A stretch of 64,000 nt of DNA from Ralstonia insidiosa. GTDB lineage: Bacteria > Pseudomonadota > Gammaproteobacteria > Burkholderiales > Burkholderiaceae. The stretch is from NCBI RefSeq assembly GCF_008801405.1, contig NZ_VZPV01000001.1, positions 3,410,001 through 3,474,000 of the forward strand, in the 5' to 3' direction. The first letter of the stretch is position 1; every line of letters starts with the position of its first letter. The notes below the pieces were generated by a model. That model saw nothing but the letters and a program-made list of their open reading frames with translations. It had not been told where the DNA came from and did no database searches. The translations under genes were made by a program, and so were the position numbers. Below are positions 18,726 through 27,292 of this stretch, in pieces.

Positions 18726-19661
18726 ATGGCCAGCGTGATCTGCGGCTCGATTGCCTACGACACCATCATGACGTTCGACGGACATTTCCGCGAACACATC
18801 CTGCCGGACAAGATTCACATCCTGAACGTCTCCTTTCTGGTGCCGACCATGCGCCGCGAGTTCGGTGGCTGCGCAGGCAACATCGCCTATACGCTCAAGC
18901 TGCTCGGCGGCGAGCCCATCATCATGGGCACGGTCGGCCAGGATGCAGGCCCGTACCTGGACTACCTGAAGAAGCTCTGCATCTCGACCACGCACGTCAA
19001 GGAGATTCCGGACACGTTCACGGCGCAGGCCATGATCACGACCGACCGCGACAACAACCAGATCACCGCGTTCCACCCGGGCGCGATGAGCCAGTCGAGT
19101 GTGAACTCGGTCAAGGATGCGCTGCCGGCCAAGCTGGGCCTGGTCGGCCCCGACAGCCGCGACGGCATGCTGCACCACGCCACGCAATTTGCCGAAGCCG
19201 GCGTGCCGTTCATCTTCGACCTGGGTCAAGCAATGCCGCTGTTTGACGGCGCCGACCTGCGCCGCTTCGTTGAACTCGCCAGCTACGTGGTGGTCAATGA
19301 CTACGAAGCGCAGGTCATGCTGTCACGCACGGGCTACAGTGCGACGGAGCTTGCGCAACGCGTCGAGGCTTTCATCGTCACACGCGGGGAAGAAGGGGCG
19401 GAAATTCACGCCGGCGGCAAGCAGTACACTATTCCGGTCGTGCCGGCCGAACGTGTGGTCGATCCGACCGGGTGTGGCGACGCCTTCCGCGGCGGCCTGC
19501 TCTACGGCATCGAGAACGGCATGGATTGGGAAACCACCGGCCGGCTCGCCAGCCTGATGGGCGCCCTCAAGATCGCTTGCCAAGGCCCGCAGAATCACGG
19601 CCTGCCCGTCGACGAGATTGCCCGACGCTTCGAATCTGCTTTCGGGTACCGGTATCAATAA
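18726..19661 (+). CDS. PfkB-family carbohydrate/adenosine kinase
   Basis: 311-residue ribokinase-fold sugar or nucleoside kinase. The N-terminus MASVICGSIAYDTIMTFDGH and the Gly-rich GGCAGNIAYTLKLLGGEP are substrate-binding segments. The PfkB signature VVDPTGCGDAFRGGLLYG near residue 250 supplies the catalytic Asp; the usual GAGD anion hole reads GCGD. The closest general similarity is to bacterial adenosine-kinase-like members, but the substrate cannot be fixed from sequence alone. GGAG lies nine bases before the ATG. Confidence 0.85.
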   Translation: MASVICGSIAYDTIMTFDGHFREHILPDKIHILNVSFLVPTMRREFGGCAGNIAYTLKLLGGEPIIMGTVGQDAGPYLDYLKKLCISTTHVKEIPDTFTAQAMITTDRDNNQITAFHPGAMSQSSVNSVKDALPAKLGLVGPDSRDGMLHHATQFAEAGVPFIFDLGQAMPLFDGADLRRFVELASYVVVNDYEAQVMLSRTGYSATELAQRVEAFIVTRGEEGAEIHAGGKQYTIPVVPAERVVDPTGCGDAFRGGLLYGIENGMDWETTGRLASLMGALKIACQGPQNHGLPVDEIARRFESAFGYRYQ

Positions 19662-19670
19662 GGAATGAAC

Positions 19671-20138
19671 ATGAAACCCATCTATCGCATCGGCGCTGCG
19701 ACCATGCTGGTCGCCGCCCTTGGCCTGCAAGGCTGCGCCATGGGCACCAACTCCAACAGCGCCTATACCTCGGGGCAGGCGCAGCGCGAGCAGACCGTGC
19801 GCTTCGGCACGGTGGATTCGGTCCGCAATGTCGTGATCGATCGCGAGCAGACCGGCGTGGGCACGATTGCTGGCGGCGCGATCGGCGGCATTGGTTCTGC
19901 AGCTGCCATTGGCCGCGGCAACGGTTCGGTGGCAGCAGGTGTGCTGGGTGCGATTCTGGGTGGCGTTGCAGGCAGCGCGATCGAAGGTCAGATGAACAAG
20001 CGCCCCGGCCTGGAAATCACCGTCAAGCTGGACAACGGCGAGTACCGCGCCATCACGCAAGACGCTGACGAGGCCTTCCGCCCCGGCGAGCGTGTCCGCC
20101 TGTTGTCGTCGGGCGGCGTGACTCGCGTGACGCACTGA
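19671..20138 (+). CDS. glycine-zipper (2TM) outer-membrane lipoprotein, SlyB/PcpY-like
   Basis: 155-residue lipoprotein with signal peptide and lipobox ALGLQGC, acylated at about Cys23. The middle has a Gly/Ala-rich glycine-zipper hairpin (VGTIAGGAIGGIGSAAAI and VLGAILGGVAGSAIEGQ), and the C-terminal beta-rich part includes LEITVKLDNGEYRAI. SlyB-like proteins stabilise the outer membrane. Two ATGs compete: AAGGA abuts the one at 19665 but is six bases from 19671, which decides for the second. It follows the kinase by nine bases. Confidence 0.88.
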   Translation: MKPIYRIGAATMLVAALGLQGCAMGTNSNSAYTSGQAQREQTVRFGTVDSVRNVVIDREQTGVGTIAGGAIGGIGSAAAIGRGNGSVAAGVLGAILGGVAGSAIEGQMNKRPGLEITVKLDNGEYRAITQDADEAFRPGERVRLLSSGGVTRVTH

Positions 20139-20178
20139 TCGATCGCCGGCCGATTGGGCTGGCGGCCAACGCATCAGC

Positions 20179-20216
20179 AAAACCGCATCGGCATCACGCC
20201 GGTGCGGTTTTTTTTT
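20179..20216 (+). terminator. rho-independent terminator after glycine-zipper lipoprotein
   Basis: A 14-base stem AAAACCGCATCGGC / GCCGGTGCGGTTTT with one G-U pair and a five-base loop is followed by a continuous T-run to 20216. Confidence 0.9.
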
Positions 20217-20251
20217 GCGCCTTAAGAAAACACGCAGGTCATCGCACGGAC

Positions 20252-20289
20252 AAGAAAAAGCCCGCCGGGGCGTGAGCCGATCGGCGGGC
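20252..20289 (-). terminator. rho-independent terminator of the H1-like gene
   Basis: Read leftward, GCCCGCCG pairs with CGGCGGGC around a 14-base loop and is followed by TTTTTCTTG. It lies about 105 bases beyond the H1-like stop codon. A rightward reading has no T-run. Confidence 0.75.
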
Positions 20290-20393
20290 GGTGCAAGACA
20301 CCAGGTCTTGCGGACCAGATACGCAGTATCCGATCAGGTGGGCGCGACCAGCGCGCCGCTGTGGTCCCGGAGGATCACCGTCGCAAGAATGAC

Positions 20394-21002
20394 TTACGGA
20401 CGGTTGCCAGTCGGGAACGGCCATGCAGCAGCCGGGTTCAGCGCGGTCTTGGCAGCGGGTGCAGCAGCAGGTGCAACGGCCGGAGCAGCAGCGGGCTTGG
20501 CAACAGCCTTCTTCGCCGGAGCCTTCTTCGCAGCAGGCTTGGCAGCAGCCTTCTTCGTAGCCGGTGCCTTCTTGGCAGCAGGAGCCTTCTTCGCAGCAGG
20601 CTTAGCAGCAGCCTTTTTGGCAGCCGGTGCCTTCTTGGCAGCAACCTTCTTCACTGCAGCCTTCTTAGCGGCCGGTGCCTTCTTGGCAGCAACCTTCTTC
20701 ACTGCAGCCTTCTTAGCGGCCGGTGCCTTCTTGGCAGCAACCTTCTTCACTGCGGCCTTCTTGGCTGCCGGTGCCTTCTTGGCAGCAACCTTCTTCACTG
20801 CGGCCTTCTTGGCTGCCGGTGCCTTCTTGGCAACGACCTTCTTAGCTGCAACCTTCTTGGCAGCAACCTTCTTTGCCGGTGCCTTCTTGGCGGCCGGAGC
20901 AGCCTTCTTTGCAGCGACCTTCTTAGCGGCCGGAGCCTTCTTCACAGCGGCCTTCTTGGCCGGGGCCTTGGCGGCCGGTTTCTTCTTAGCAGCAGTTGCC
21001 AT
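20394..21002 (-). CDS. histone H1-like Lys/Ala-rich DNA-binding protein
   Basis: 202-residue, extremely basic protein starting MATAAKKKPAAKAPAKKAA and built almost wholly of Lys, Ala, Pro and Val as AAKKAPAAKKAAVKKV-type repeats. The last 35 residues are Ala/Pro-rich and less charged. It resembles the C-terminal tail of eukaryotic H1 and Bordetella BpH1/AlgP-like proteins that bind and condense DNA without sequence specificity; this is family knowledge, not shown here. AAGGAG six bases before the ATG fixes the start. The repeats are encoded by near-identical 48-bp units, so length may vary between strains. Upstream is an unusually long intergenic region. Confidence 0.9.
   Translation of the reverse strand: MATAAKKKPAAKAPAKKAAVKKAPAAKKVAAKKAAPAAKKAPAKKVAAKKVAAKKVVAKKAPAAKKAAVKKVAAKKAPAAKKAAVKKVAAKKAPAAKKAAVKKVAAKKAPAAKKAAVKKVAAKKAPAAKKAAAKPAAKKAPAAKKAPATKKAAAKPAAKKAPAKKAVAKPAAAPAVAPAAAPAAKTALNPAAAWPFPTGNRP
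20623..20862 (-). repeat. 48-bp tandem repeats inside the H1-like gene
   Basis: Units beginning GCCGGTGCCTTCTTGGCA recur at 20623, 20671, 20719, 20767 and 20815, exactly 48 bases apart. The first four are nearly identical; the fifth decays after about 15 bases. Each encodes one 16-residue KKVAAKKAPAAKKAAV-type block. Confidence 0.92.
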
Positions 21003-22774
21003 GGGAAACTCCTTCGAGATTGGGTATCGAACTATCGAGATTGAGCAACCCGACCGGCCCGATCCCACGATGCATTGGCATCGCCAGACCAACCGAGCGA
21101 GCGATTCATCGGCGCGCCACCAAACCGCAGTCGCACGCTAATGAATTCGGTAGGAAGACCCGCAACCCGCGCGGTGGACGCACGCAGCAAGTTGCACACC
21201 TCGGCAGGGCACATGCACGCAGCCGCAGTTGGCCGGACGAACTGCATCCGGCGAGTCTTCATCAGTTGAGAGGACCGGGGCATCGTTGCCACACCGGTCG
21301 AAATTTGATCTAGCGCGAGTCGCTGTGTAGAGCGCAAAGCCGCTTGCAGCGTGACTTTGCGGACAGCGGAAATCTGGAGAGCGCGCGTTTTCTTTTGGGG
21401 GTAGTACGCCCATCCCGACGAAGGGATCGCAGAGACGGCACCGAGTTCAAACAGCCCTGTCGGCGTGGCGTGCATCAAAGTGGTTACGCTCCTCGACTAC
21501 CTTTCACTTGCCGCTTGCTTGGAAGTTCATCGTCGTTGATCGCGCGAACCGCCCTTGCATCGAAGTCAACGTCTTGTCAAGGCGAATCATAATTCGTTTG
21601 CGCGGTGATGTTAAGAGATTTATGCAAAAAGCGCGGCGAGTTTTGGTGAAGGATTGCGCCGCGTCTGTGCGTCGTCGCGATTTGGATCGCGAACGCATGC
21701 ATGTCGACCTCTCGAATGCGCATTTTCTTGCGTCGTGACATCACGTCAACGCGTTGCTTCGCGCAGACACTCGCCTCCCGCGAACCCAATGTTCATGCCG
21801 GTTTACAGCAACGCGCAATGTTGTGTGCATGTCGCTCGCAAAGCTGCGCGCGCACGACGCGTGAACTCTGCGATGTCGTGCATGTCAGCTGCGCGAGCAA
21901 CGCGATGCGTGTGGAAAAAAACGATGCGCGGATACGACAACGCGCGCGAATTTTTCGCGTGATCGCACGCAACCGACGCGCAGCACGCATGCGCATCGAC
22001 ACGTTGAACGTGTTCATCGACATCGACGACGCGCTTCTCACACGCTCCTCGCTCGCGTGCTACGCGCGATGTGTGAGCGCGATGCAATCGCGATGGACCG
22101 ACACGGCCGACACGACGCTTGCACGTGCCGCAATTCGCGCGCCGTGCATCGGGCGCGTGACCGTCGAAGGCGTGATACGCGTCGAGGTGAATCGCGTCGG
22201 CACATTCGCATCGATGTCGACGCGCGATGACGCACCAACGTCATCGCGCATGTCAATGAACGCGCAAACGAGCATATGCACATGCGTCGTGTGCCCAAAC
22301 GCGCGATCACGGCGACGAGCAAGCGCGCTGACATGTCGCCCATCACGAAGAAGCCCCGCTCAGCAGCTGCTGAAAACCGCGCGCCATCGCGTTTGAAACG
22401 AGGCGGTTTTGCGACGATAGAAGGATTGTTCTACGGCAATCCGGGCGCCAACTTTGCTGCAGCGTCGATACTCCGAGACCAGCTTCAGCCGGCGTTTTAC
22501 ACGGATCAACCCAGTTGGGATGCTGCACTCGCATATCGGCGCGTCAGGTTGGCGCTGATTGTCATGCCATTCAGTTTCACTTCACGATCCGATCACCACG
22601 TCAGCACGGCATCGATCGCGCGGCGTGGTGCGGACCGGCGCGTGGTCCGCGATGAGACAGGGAGATCGTTGCCAACCGCACGTGTCAGACACGCGGTTGG
22701 TGACATGCCCGACGAAGAAAGAGCGCAAGACAGAAGGGGTCCAACAGAAGCGTTCTAAGCAGTGGAGGCACAAG
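21003..22774. other. 1.77-kb divergent intergenic region with CpG-dense island
   Basis: No convincing gene is seen between the H1-like and the repeat-lipoprotein genes. Open frames exist on both strands but have implausible compositions (Arg/Cys/Met/Ser-rich, mutually overlapping, no good ribosome-binding sites). From about 21540 to 22400 the DNA is crowded with CGCG, GCGC, TCGCG and CATG words; my hand count gives roughly 125 CG dinucleotides in 21601-22320. Near 22373-22410 AAAACCGC pairs with GCGGTTTT across 22 bases. The region presumably carries both divergent promoters; its unusual composition remains unexplained. Confidence 0.7.
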
Positions 22775-23617
22775 ATGCGCAATCCAGCGTTCTTGTTCAG
22801 TTCGAACCCACCGGAGTGTGGGGTTTTCCCGCAGCCCCAGCGTCGTGCGTTGCGCCGGATGCCTTGCTCTCTGGCAGCTGCGTCGCTGGCATTGCTGGCC
22901 GGGTGCGCGAATTCGGGCAGTGGTGACATGGGAACGTCGCTAGGCGGCGGCAGCGATACGCAATCGAAGCCGACGATTACGGCGTCGAGTTCGCCAACGT
23001 GGTCGAACAGCAACGGCAGCGGCACCACATCGGGCAGCACCGGCAGCACGTCGAGCGGTAGCTCGCCGATCGCGACGCTGACCGGTCCGGTCGAGCAGGT
23101 GACGACGACCACCGTGGCTGCCATCGTGCCGCTCACGACCACGCTGACTTCCGCTACGCAAACACTGGGCGCAGCAACAGGTCTGGGCACGCCGGTCGGC
23201 GGTGTGCTGACGACACTGGGCAGCGCACTCGGCAGCGAGGGCAAGACGATCACCACGGCTGGCAAGGGCGATGCGCTGGTGTCGACGCTGGGCAATACGG
23301 TGAGTGCGCTCGGCGCGATCACCGGTGGGCTGTCGGCGGTGGTCATGCCGACTGCGCCTTCTGCCAGTGGTGGCGCTACCGCAACGGGCGGCGCACTCGC
23401 TGGTGCGTTGCCTGGTGGCCTTGGCGGCCCACTGGCACCGGTGACGACCGCAGTCGGGTCGTTGACGGCGGCGATTCCCGGTGTCGGCACGCTCGGTGGC
23501 GGCGCAACCACGGGTTCGCCTGCGAGTGGAATCGGCAGGCTGGGCAGCGTCGGCTCGACGGTCGGCGCACTGGTAGGCGGGCTGCTGTCGGGCACGACGC
23601 CGGGTGCACATCACTGA
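22775..23617 (+). CDS. Gly/Thr/Ser-rich repeat lipoprotein (collagen-like annotated family), copy 1
   Basis: 280-residue exported protein. After a basic N-terminus of about 30 residues, a hydrophobic segment SLAAASLALLAGC provides the lipobox. The mature part is a Ser/Thr/Gly-rich linker (about 60-110) followed by low-complexity repeats such as LGTPVGGVLTTLGSALGS and LGGPLAPVTTAVGSLTA. No enzymatic motif is present. GGAGG six bases before the ATG settles the start. Related Ralstonia proteins are often named collagen-like, but strict Gly-X-Y triplets are not evident. It is a paralogue of the next gene; together they look like a surface-associated lipoprotein pair. Confidence 0.8.
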   Translation: MRNPAFLFSSNPPECGVFPQPQRRALRRMPCSLAAASLALLAGCANSGSGDMGTSLGGGSDTQSKPTITASSSPTWSNSNGSGTTSGSTGSTSSGSSPIATLTGPVEQVTTTTVAAIVPLTTTLTSATQTLGAATGLGTPVGGVLTTLGSALGSEGKTITTAGKGDALVSTLGNTVSALGAITGGLSAVVMPTAPSASGGATATGGALAGALPGGLGGPLAPVTTAVGSLTAAIPGVGTLGGGATTGSPASGIGRLGSVGSTVGALVGGLLSGTTPGAHH

Positions 23618-23757
23618 TGGCCTCAGCGCTTCGGAAAACGTTCTTTTCATTCGGCGGCAAACGCTGGCGAATGCTGCCCACTGGACGCCAGATGCGCGTT
23701 CTTCTGACACCCGGTGGTGATTACGCGGTACGGGCCGCGCTTACAAGGAGACTCACC

Positions 23758-24861
23758 ATGAAGATTCAAACCCCGCTCCAAGCTTCTTACGCTTCGTCGT
23801 CCACGTCATCGCGCACGCTGCTGGCGGCGGCCGCACTGGCCGTGCTCGCGCTGGCCGGTTGCGCCTCGGGTGGCAATCCAAACGGCGATACCACCCCGTC
23901 GTCGAACGCCAACAACAGCCCGGGTGCGGTGCCGGTTGGCAACGTTGCCAGCAACGGCGGCAACGTCGTCACGCAGACCGGCAAGACGGTGAGTGACCTC
24001 GGCACGACCATCGGCACGGCATCGGTGCCCATCGTGGGCGGTACGGCAGCACAGAAGGATCTGGGTGCGACGGTCACCTCCGCCGGCAACACGGTCCAAA
24101 CGCTGGGCGGTGGCATCAGCAACGGGCTGGGCAAGATCGGCTCGACGCCCGACCCGGTCGGCACGACGGTGCAGAGTTCGGGCGACGTGGTGCGCTCGAC
24201 GGGCGTCACGCTGGTGAATGCTGGGCAAACCGTCAGCGATCTGGGTGCCGCTGGCAGCCCGCTGGCGCCGCTGAATCCGATCACGTCGCCGGTGGGCAGC
24301 GGTGTGTCGGCACTCGGCCAGGTGGCGCAAGGTGCGGGCGGACTGGTGACCATTGGCACGTCCAGCGGACCGGTGCAGCAGGTCACGCAGCAGTTGAGCA
24401 ATGCGATCGTGCCGCTGTCTGCACAGGTTGCCGGGGCGGGTCAGCAGGTGGGCGCGGCAACCATGCTCGGCGCCCCGCTGGCCGGTGCGCTGAACACGGT
24501 GGGCGGTGCTCTGCAGAGCGGCGGCGCGCAAGTCGGCGCGGCCGGCGGCAATGCACTCACGCGTGACGTGGGTGGCCTCGTCGGCGCGGTGGGCAGCACG
24601 GTGGCCAGCGCCGGTGGCCTGGTCACCGGCGGTGGTGGCGGCTCGACCAATCCGCTCGCACCCATCACGAATGCGCTGGGCGGCGGCCTCGGCGGTGCAG
24701 CCGGCGGTAGCAACCCGCTGGCGCCAATCACCAGTGCACTGTCAGGCGGCGCCAACCCGCTCGCCCCGATCACGAATGCGCTGGGTGGCGTCACGAACGC
24801 CGCCGGCGGCTCCGGCAGCAATCCGCTGTCCCCCCTGACCGGCGCGCTGAGCGCCCATTGA
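23758..24861 (+). CDS. Gly/Thr/Ser-rich repeat lipoprotein (collagen-like annotated family), copy 2
   Basis: 367-residue paralogue of the upstream gene. The signal peptide ends in AVLALAGC (lipobox, Cys about residue 36). The mature region repeats GxTVSDLG and GNTVQTLGG-type blocks, then a core shared with copy 1 (SGPVQQVTQQL...AIVPLS; AATMLGAPLAGALNTVGGAL), and ends with three or four NPLAPITNALGGG-type repeats absent from copy 1. AAGGAG lies seven bases before the ATG. It is 140 bases downstream of copy 1, probably from a local duplication. Function is unknown; surface or envelope localisation is inferred from the lipobox. Confidence 0.8.
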   Translation: MKIQTPLQASYASSSTSSRTLLAAAALAVLALAGCASGGNPNGDTTPSSNANNSPGAVPVGNVASNGGNVVTQTGKTVSDLGTTIGTASVPIVGGTAAQKDLGATVTSAGNTVQTLGGGISNGLGKIGSTPDPVGTTVQSSGDVVRSTGVTLVNAGQTVSDLGAAGSPLAPLNPITSPVGSGVSALGQVAQGAGGLVTIGTSSGPVQQVTQQLSNAIVPLSAQVAGAGQQVGAATMLGAPLAGALNTVGGALQSGGAQVGAAGGNALTRDVGGLVGAVGSTVASAGGLVTGGGGGSTNPLAPITNALGGGLGGAAGGSNPLAPITSALSGGANPLAPITNALGGVTNAAGGSGSNPLSPLTGALSAH

Positions 24862-24925
24862 TCAAGACGATCTGCGCGGCCGATCACCCTCACCGAATTT
24901 TTTACCCTGATAAGGAGACACCACG

Positions 24926-25381
24926 ATGCAACGCACCCCTCACTCTCTCGCACGTCTGGCCGGCGCACTGGCGCTTGCACTGGCTGCTGGCAGCGCTTTC
25001 GCGCAGGCCACCCCGGCTGGTACCTGGAAGACGATCGACGACAACACGGGCAAGCAGAAAGGCCAAGTGACGATCGTCGATAACGGCGGCGTGTTCACGG
25101 GCAAGGTCACCAAGATCCTGGTGCCGGGCGACGAGAACAAGACCTGCACCAAGTGCACGGACGACCGCAAGGACCAGCCGATCCAGGGCCTGACCATCCT
25201 GAAGGATCTGAAGGCGAACGGAACCAACAACTGGGATGGCGGCAACATCCTCGACCCGGAAAACGGCAAGGTCTACAGCGCCAAGATGTCGCTGGACGAC
25301 ACGGGCAACAAACTCACTGTGCGCGGCTTCATCGGCATCAGCCTGATCGGCCGCTCGCAAACGTGGATTCGCGAGCAGTGA
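24926..25381 (+). CDS. DUF2147 family exported protein
   Basis: 151-residue protein with a cleavable signal peptide (ALALALAAGSAFAQA, cleavage about residue 27). The mature domain matches DUF2147: GTWKTIDDNTGKQKGQVTI at its start, a CTKC motif around residue 73, GGNILDPENGKVYSAKM and a C-terminal GFIGISLIGRSQTW. The role of DUF2147 is unknown; it is a small lipocalin-like periplasmic domain by family description. AAGGAG eight to nine bases upstream supports the ATG. It is followed by a strong terminator. Confidence 0.88.
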   Translation: MQRTPHSLARLAGALALALAAGSAFAQATPAGTWKTIDDNTGKQKGQVTIVDNGGVFTGKVTKILVPGDENKTCTKCTDDRKDQPIQGLTILKDLKANGTNNWDGGNILDPENGKVYSAKMSLDDTGNKLTVRGFIGISLIGRSQTWIREQ

Positions 25382-25453
25382 CCCCCCGCTAATAAAGAAG
25401 CCTCCCAACGCGCGGCGGTGCCCCTCTTTGTAAGCGGGGGCGCCGTCTCTTCG

Positions 25454-25484
25454 GGCGCCGGTGCAAGCCGGCGCCTTCTTTTTT
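25454..25484 (+). terminator. rho-independent terminator after DUF2147 gene
   Basis: GGCGCCGG (25454-25461) pairs perfectly with CCGGCGCC (25468-25475) around TGCAAG and is followed by TTCTTTTTT. Confidence 0.92.
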
Positions 25485-25610
25485 GCGCATACGCAGCGCC
25501 GCTCCACGCCCCGCCTGAATTCAGCCTTCACTAAAGAACCAGCCGCCGATCGCCGTTACACCCGGAGGGAACGGCCCGCTAGGGGCACAACAAAGTGGAG
25601 AAAACGCGAC

Positions 25611-27158
25611 ATGCGACAGTGGACACTCAAAGCAAAACTGCGCCTGGCGCTGGCCTTGATGTGGCTGGGCCTGATTGGCGTCGGCGTGTGGAGTGCCATG
25701 GAAACCCGCTCGACGATGCTCGATGAGCGCAAGGTCGGCCTGCAGAACCTGGTCGATGCGGCTGAGGGCGTTGCCAAGCTGTATCACGCCAAAGCGCAAT
25801 CCGGTGCCATGAGCGAGGACGACGCCAAGAAGACCGCACTGGCCACCCTCGCCTCGATGCGTTACGGCACCACCGGCTACCTGTTCGTCGTCGATTCGCA
25901 GTTCATCCTGCTGATGCATCCGACGCTGGCCGACATGGTCGGCAAGAGCACCGCCGGCTTCAAGGACCCGACCGGCAAACCCGTCTACCCGACCATCGTC
26001 AACGCGGCCAAGGACAAGGGCTTCGGCTTTGCCGAATACCAGGGCCGCCTGCCCGGCAGCGAAACCGCGCTACCCAAGATCGGCTACGTGAAGCGCTTTG
26101 CGCCGTGGGACTGGAACCTGTCGAGTGCGGTGTTCCTGCAAGAGGTGGATGCGGCCTACCACCACTCGCTCATCGCCAACCTGATCGTCATCCTGCTGGT
26201 GGGTGGCGTGGTGTCGGCGGCCATGTCGCTCATCATCCGCAACGTACAGCGCGGGCTGGGCGGTGAACCCAGCTACGCCACCGAGGTGGCCCGCCGCATT
26301 GCCGCCGGTGACCTGGCGGTGCGCGTGCAGACCCGCCCGGACGACCGCGACAGCATGCTGGTCGCCATGGCGCAGATGCAGCAGCAACTGACCGGCACCA
26401 TCGGCCATATCAAGACGTCGGCGGATTCGATTGCCAGCGCCACCAAGCAGATCGCCGCCGGCAATGCGGATCTGTCGCAGCGCACGGAACAGCAGGCCAG
26501 CTCGCTGGAAGAAACGGCCTCCAGCATGGAAGAGCTCACCAGCATCGTGAAGCAGAACGCCGACAACGCGCGTCAGGCAAGCCAGCTTGCGGGCAACGCA
26601 TCGGACATCGCCATCAAAGGCGGCGAAGTGGTTGGCCGGGTGGTAGACACCATGGCCGGCATCAATGAAAGCAGCAAGAAGATTGCCGACATCATCGGCG
26701 TGATCGAGGGGATTGCGTTCCAGACCAACATCCTCGCGCTGAATGCGGCTGTGGAAGCGGCACGGGCGGGCGAGCAAGGACGCGGCTTTGCGGTCGTGGC
26801 CGGCGAAGTCCGCAGCCTGGCGCAACGCAGTGCCACGGCGGCCAAGGAGATCAAAGAACTGATCAGCGACTCGGTGGGCCGCGTTGAAAATGGCACCACG
26901 CTGGTGGCAGAAGCCGGCAGTGTGATCGACGAGGTGGTCGTGGCGGTCAAGCGCGTGACCGACATCATGGGCGAGATCAGCTCGGCGTCGGACGAGCAAA
27001 GCTCGGGGATCGAGCAGGTCAACCAGGCCGTCAACCAGATGGATGAAGTCACGCAGCAGAACGCTGCGCTGGTGGAGCAGGCAGCAGCGGCAGCGCTGTC
27101 ACTGGAAGAGCAGGCGCACGTGCTGCGCGACGCGGTGGCGTCGTTCCGCACCGCCTGA
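25611..27158 (+). CDS. methyl-accepting chemotaxis protein with single Cache domain
   Basis: 515-residue chemoreceptor. Membrane helix 1 is about residues 10-28; a periplasmic sCache-type sensor domain spans about 35-185 (RYGTTGYLFVVDSQFILLMH is typical of sCache_2); helix 2 is about 188-210; then HAMP and a cytoplasmic signalling domain with the conserved hairpin tip GVIEGIAFQTNILALNAA near residue 370. The C-terminus ends VASFRTA without a CheR-binding pentapeptide. The ligand is unknown; small organic acids are common for this sensor fold. No che genes are nearby. Confidence 0.92.
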   Translation: MRQWTLKAKLRLALALMWLGLIGVGVWSAMETRSTMLDERKVGLQNLVDAAEGVAKLYHAKAQSGAMSEDDAKKTALATLASMRYGTTGYLFVVDSQFILLMHPTLADMVGKSTAGFKDPTGKPVYPTIVNAAKDKGFGFAEYQGRLPGSETALPKIGYVKRFAPWDWNLSSAVFLQEVDAAYHHSLIANLIVILLVGGVVSAAMSLIIRNVQRGLGGEPSYATEVARRIAAGDLAVRVQTRPDDRDSMLVAMAQMQQQLTGTIGHIKTSADSIASATKQIAAGNADLSQRTEQQASSLEETASSMEELTSIVKQNADNARQASQLAGNASDIAIKGGEVVGRVVDTMAGINESSKKIADIIGVIEGIAFQTNILALNAAVEAARAGEQGRGFAVVAGEVRSLAQRSATAAKEIKELISDSVGRVENGTTLVAEAGSVIDEVVVAVKRVTDIMGEISSASDEQSSGIEQVNQAVNQMDEVTQQNAALVEQAAAAALSLEEQAHVLRDAVASFRTA

Positions 27159-27292
27159 TTTTGCGCGAAAAGCCGGGCTAAATACCGCCCAAGCCCCAAC
27201 GAGTGGAGGGGCGGCGGTCCGTTCTCCGGTATGTCGCATGGTGTTATGCTGCGCGGCAGAGGAATCAATACAAACAACACGTTGGAATAGCC

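Noticed and set aside
20623..20862. Regular 48-bp repeats considered as a CRISPR array
   Set aside because: Units are contiguous, coding, and without unique spacers.
21701..22396. 231-codon open frame in the CpG-dense island (+ strand)
   Set aside because: Composition is implausible (very high Arg, Cys, Met, Ser with no domain pattern), no ribosome-binding site is apparent, and overlapping frames on the other strand are equally open because the CG-rich words contain few stop codons.
22276..22758. 160-codon open frame before the first repeat lipoprotein
   Set aside because: No recognisable domain, no Shine-Dalgarno, changes composition along its length, and would end 16 bases before a gene with an excellent ribosome-binding site of its own.
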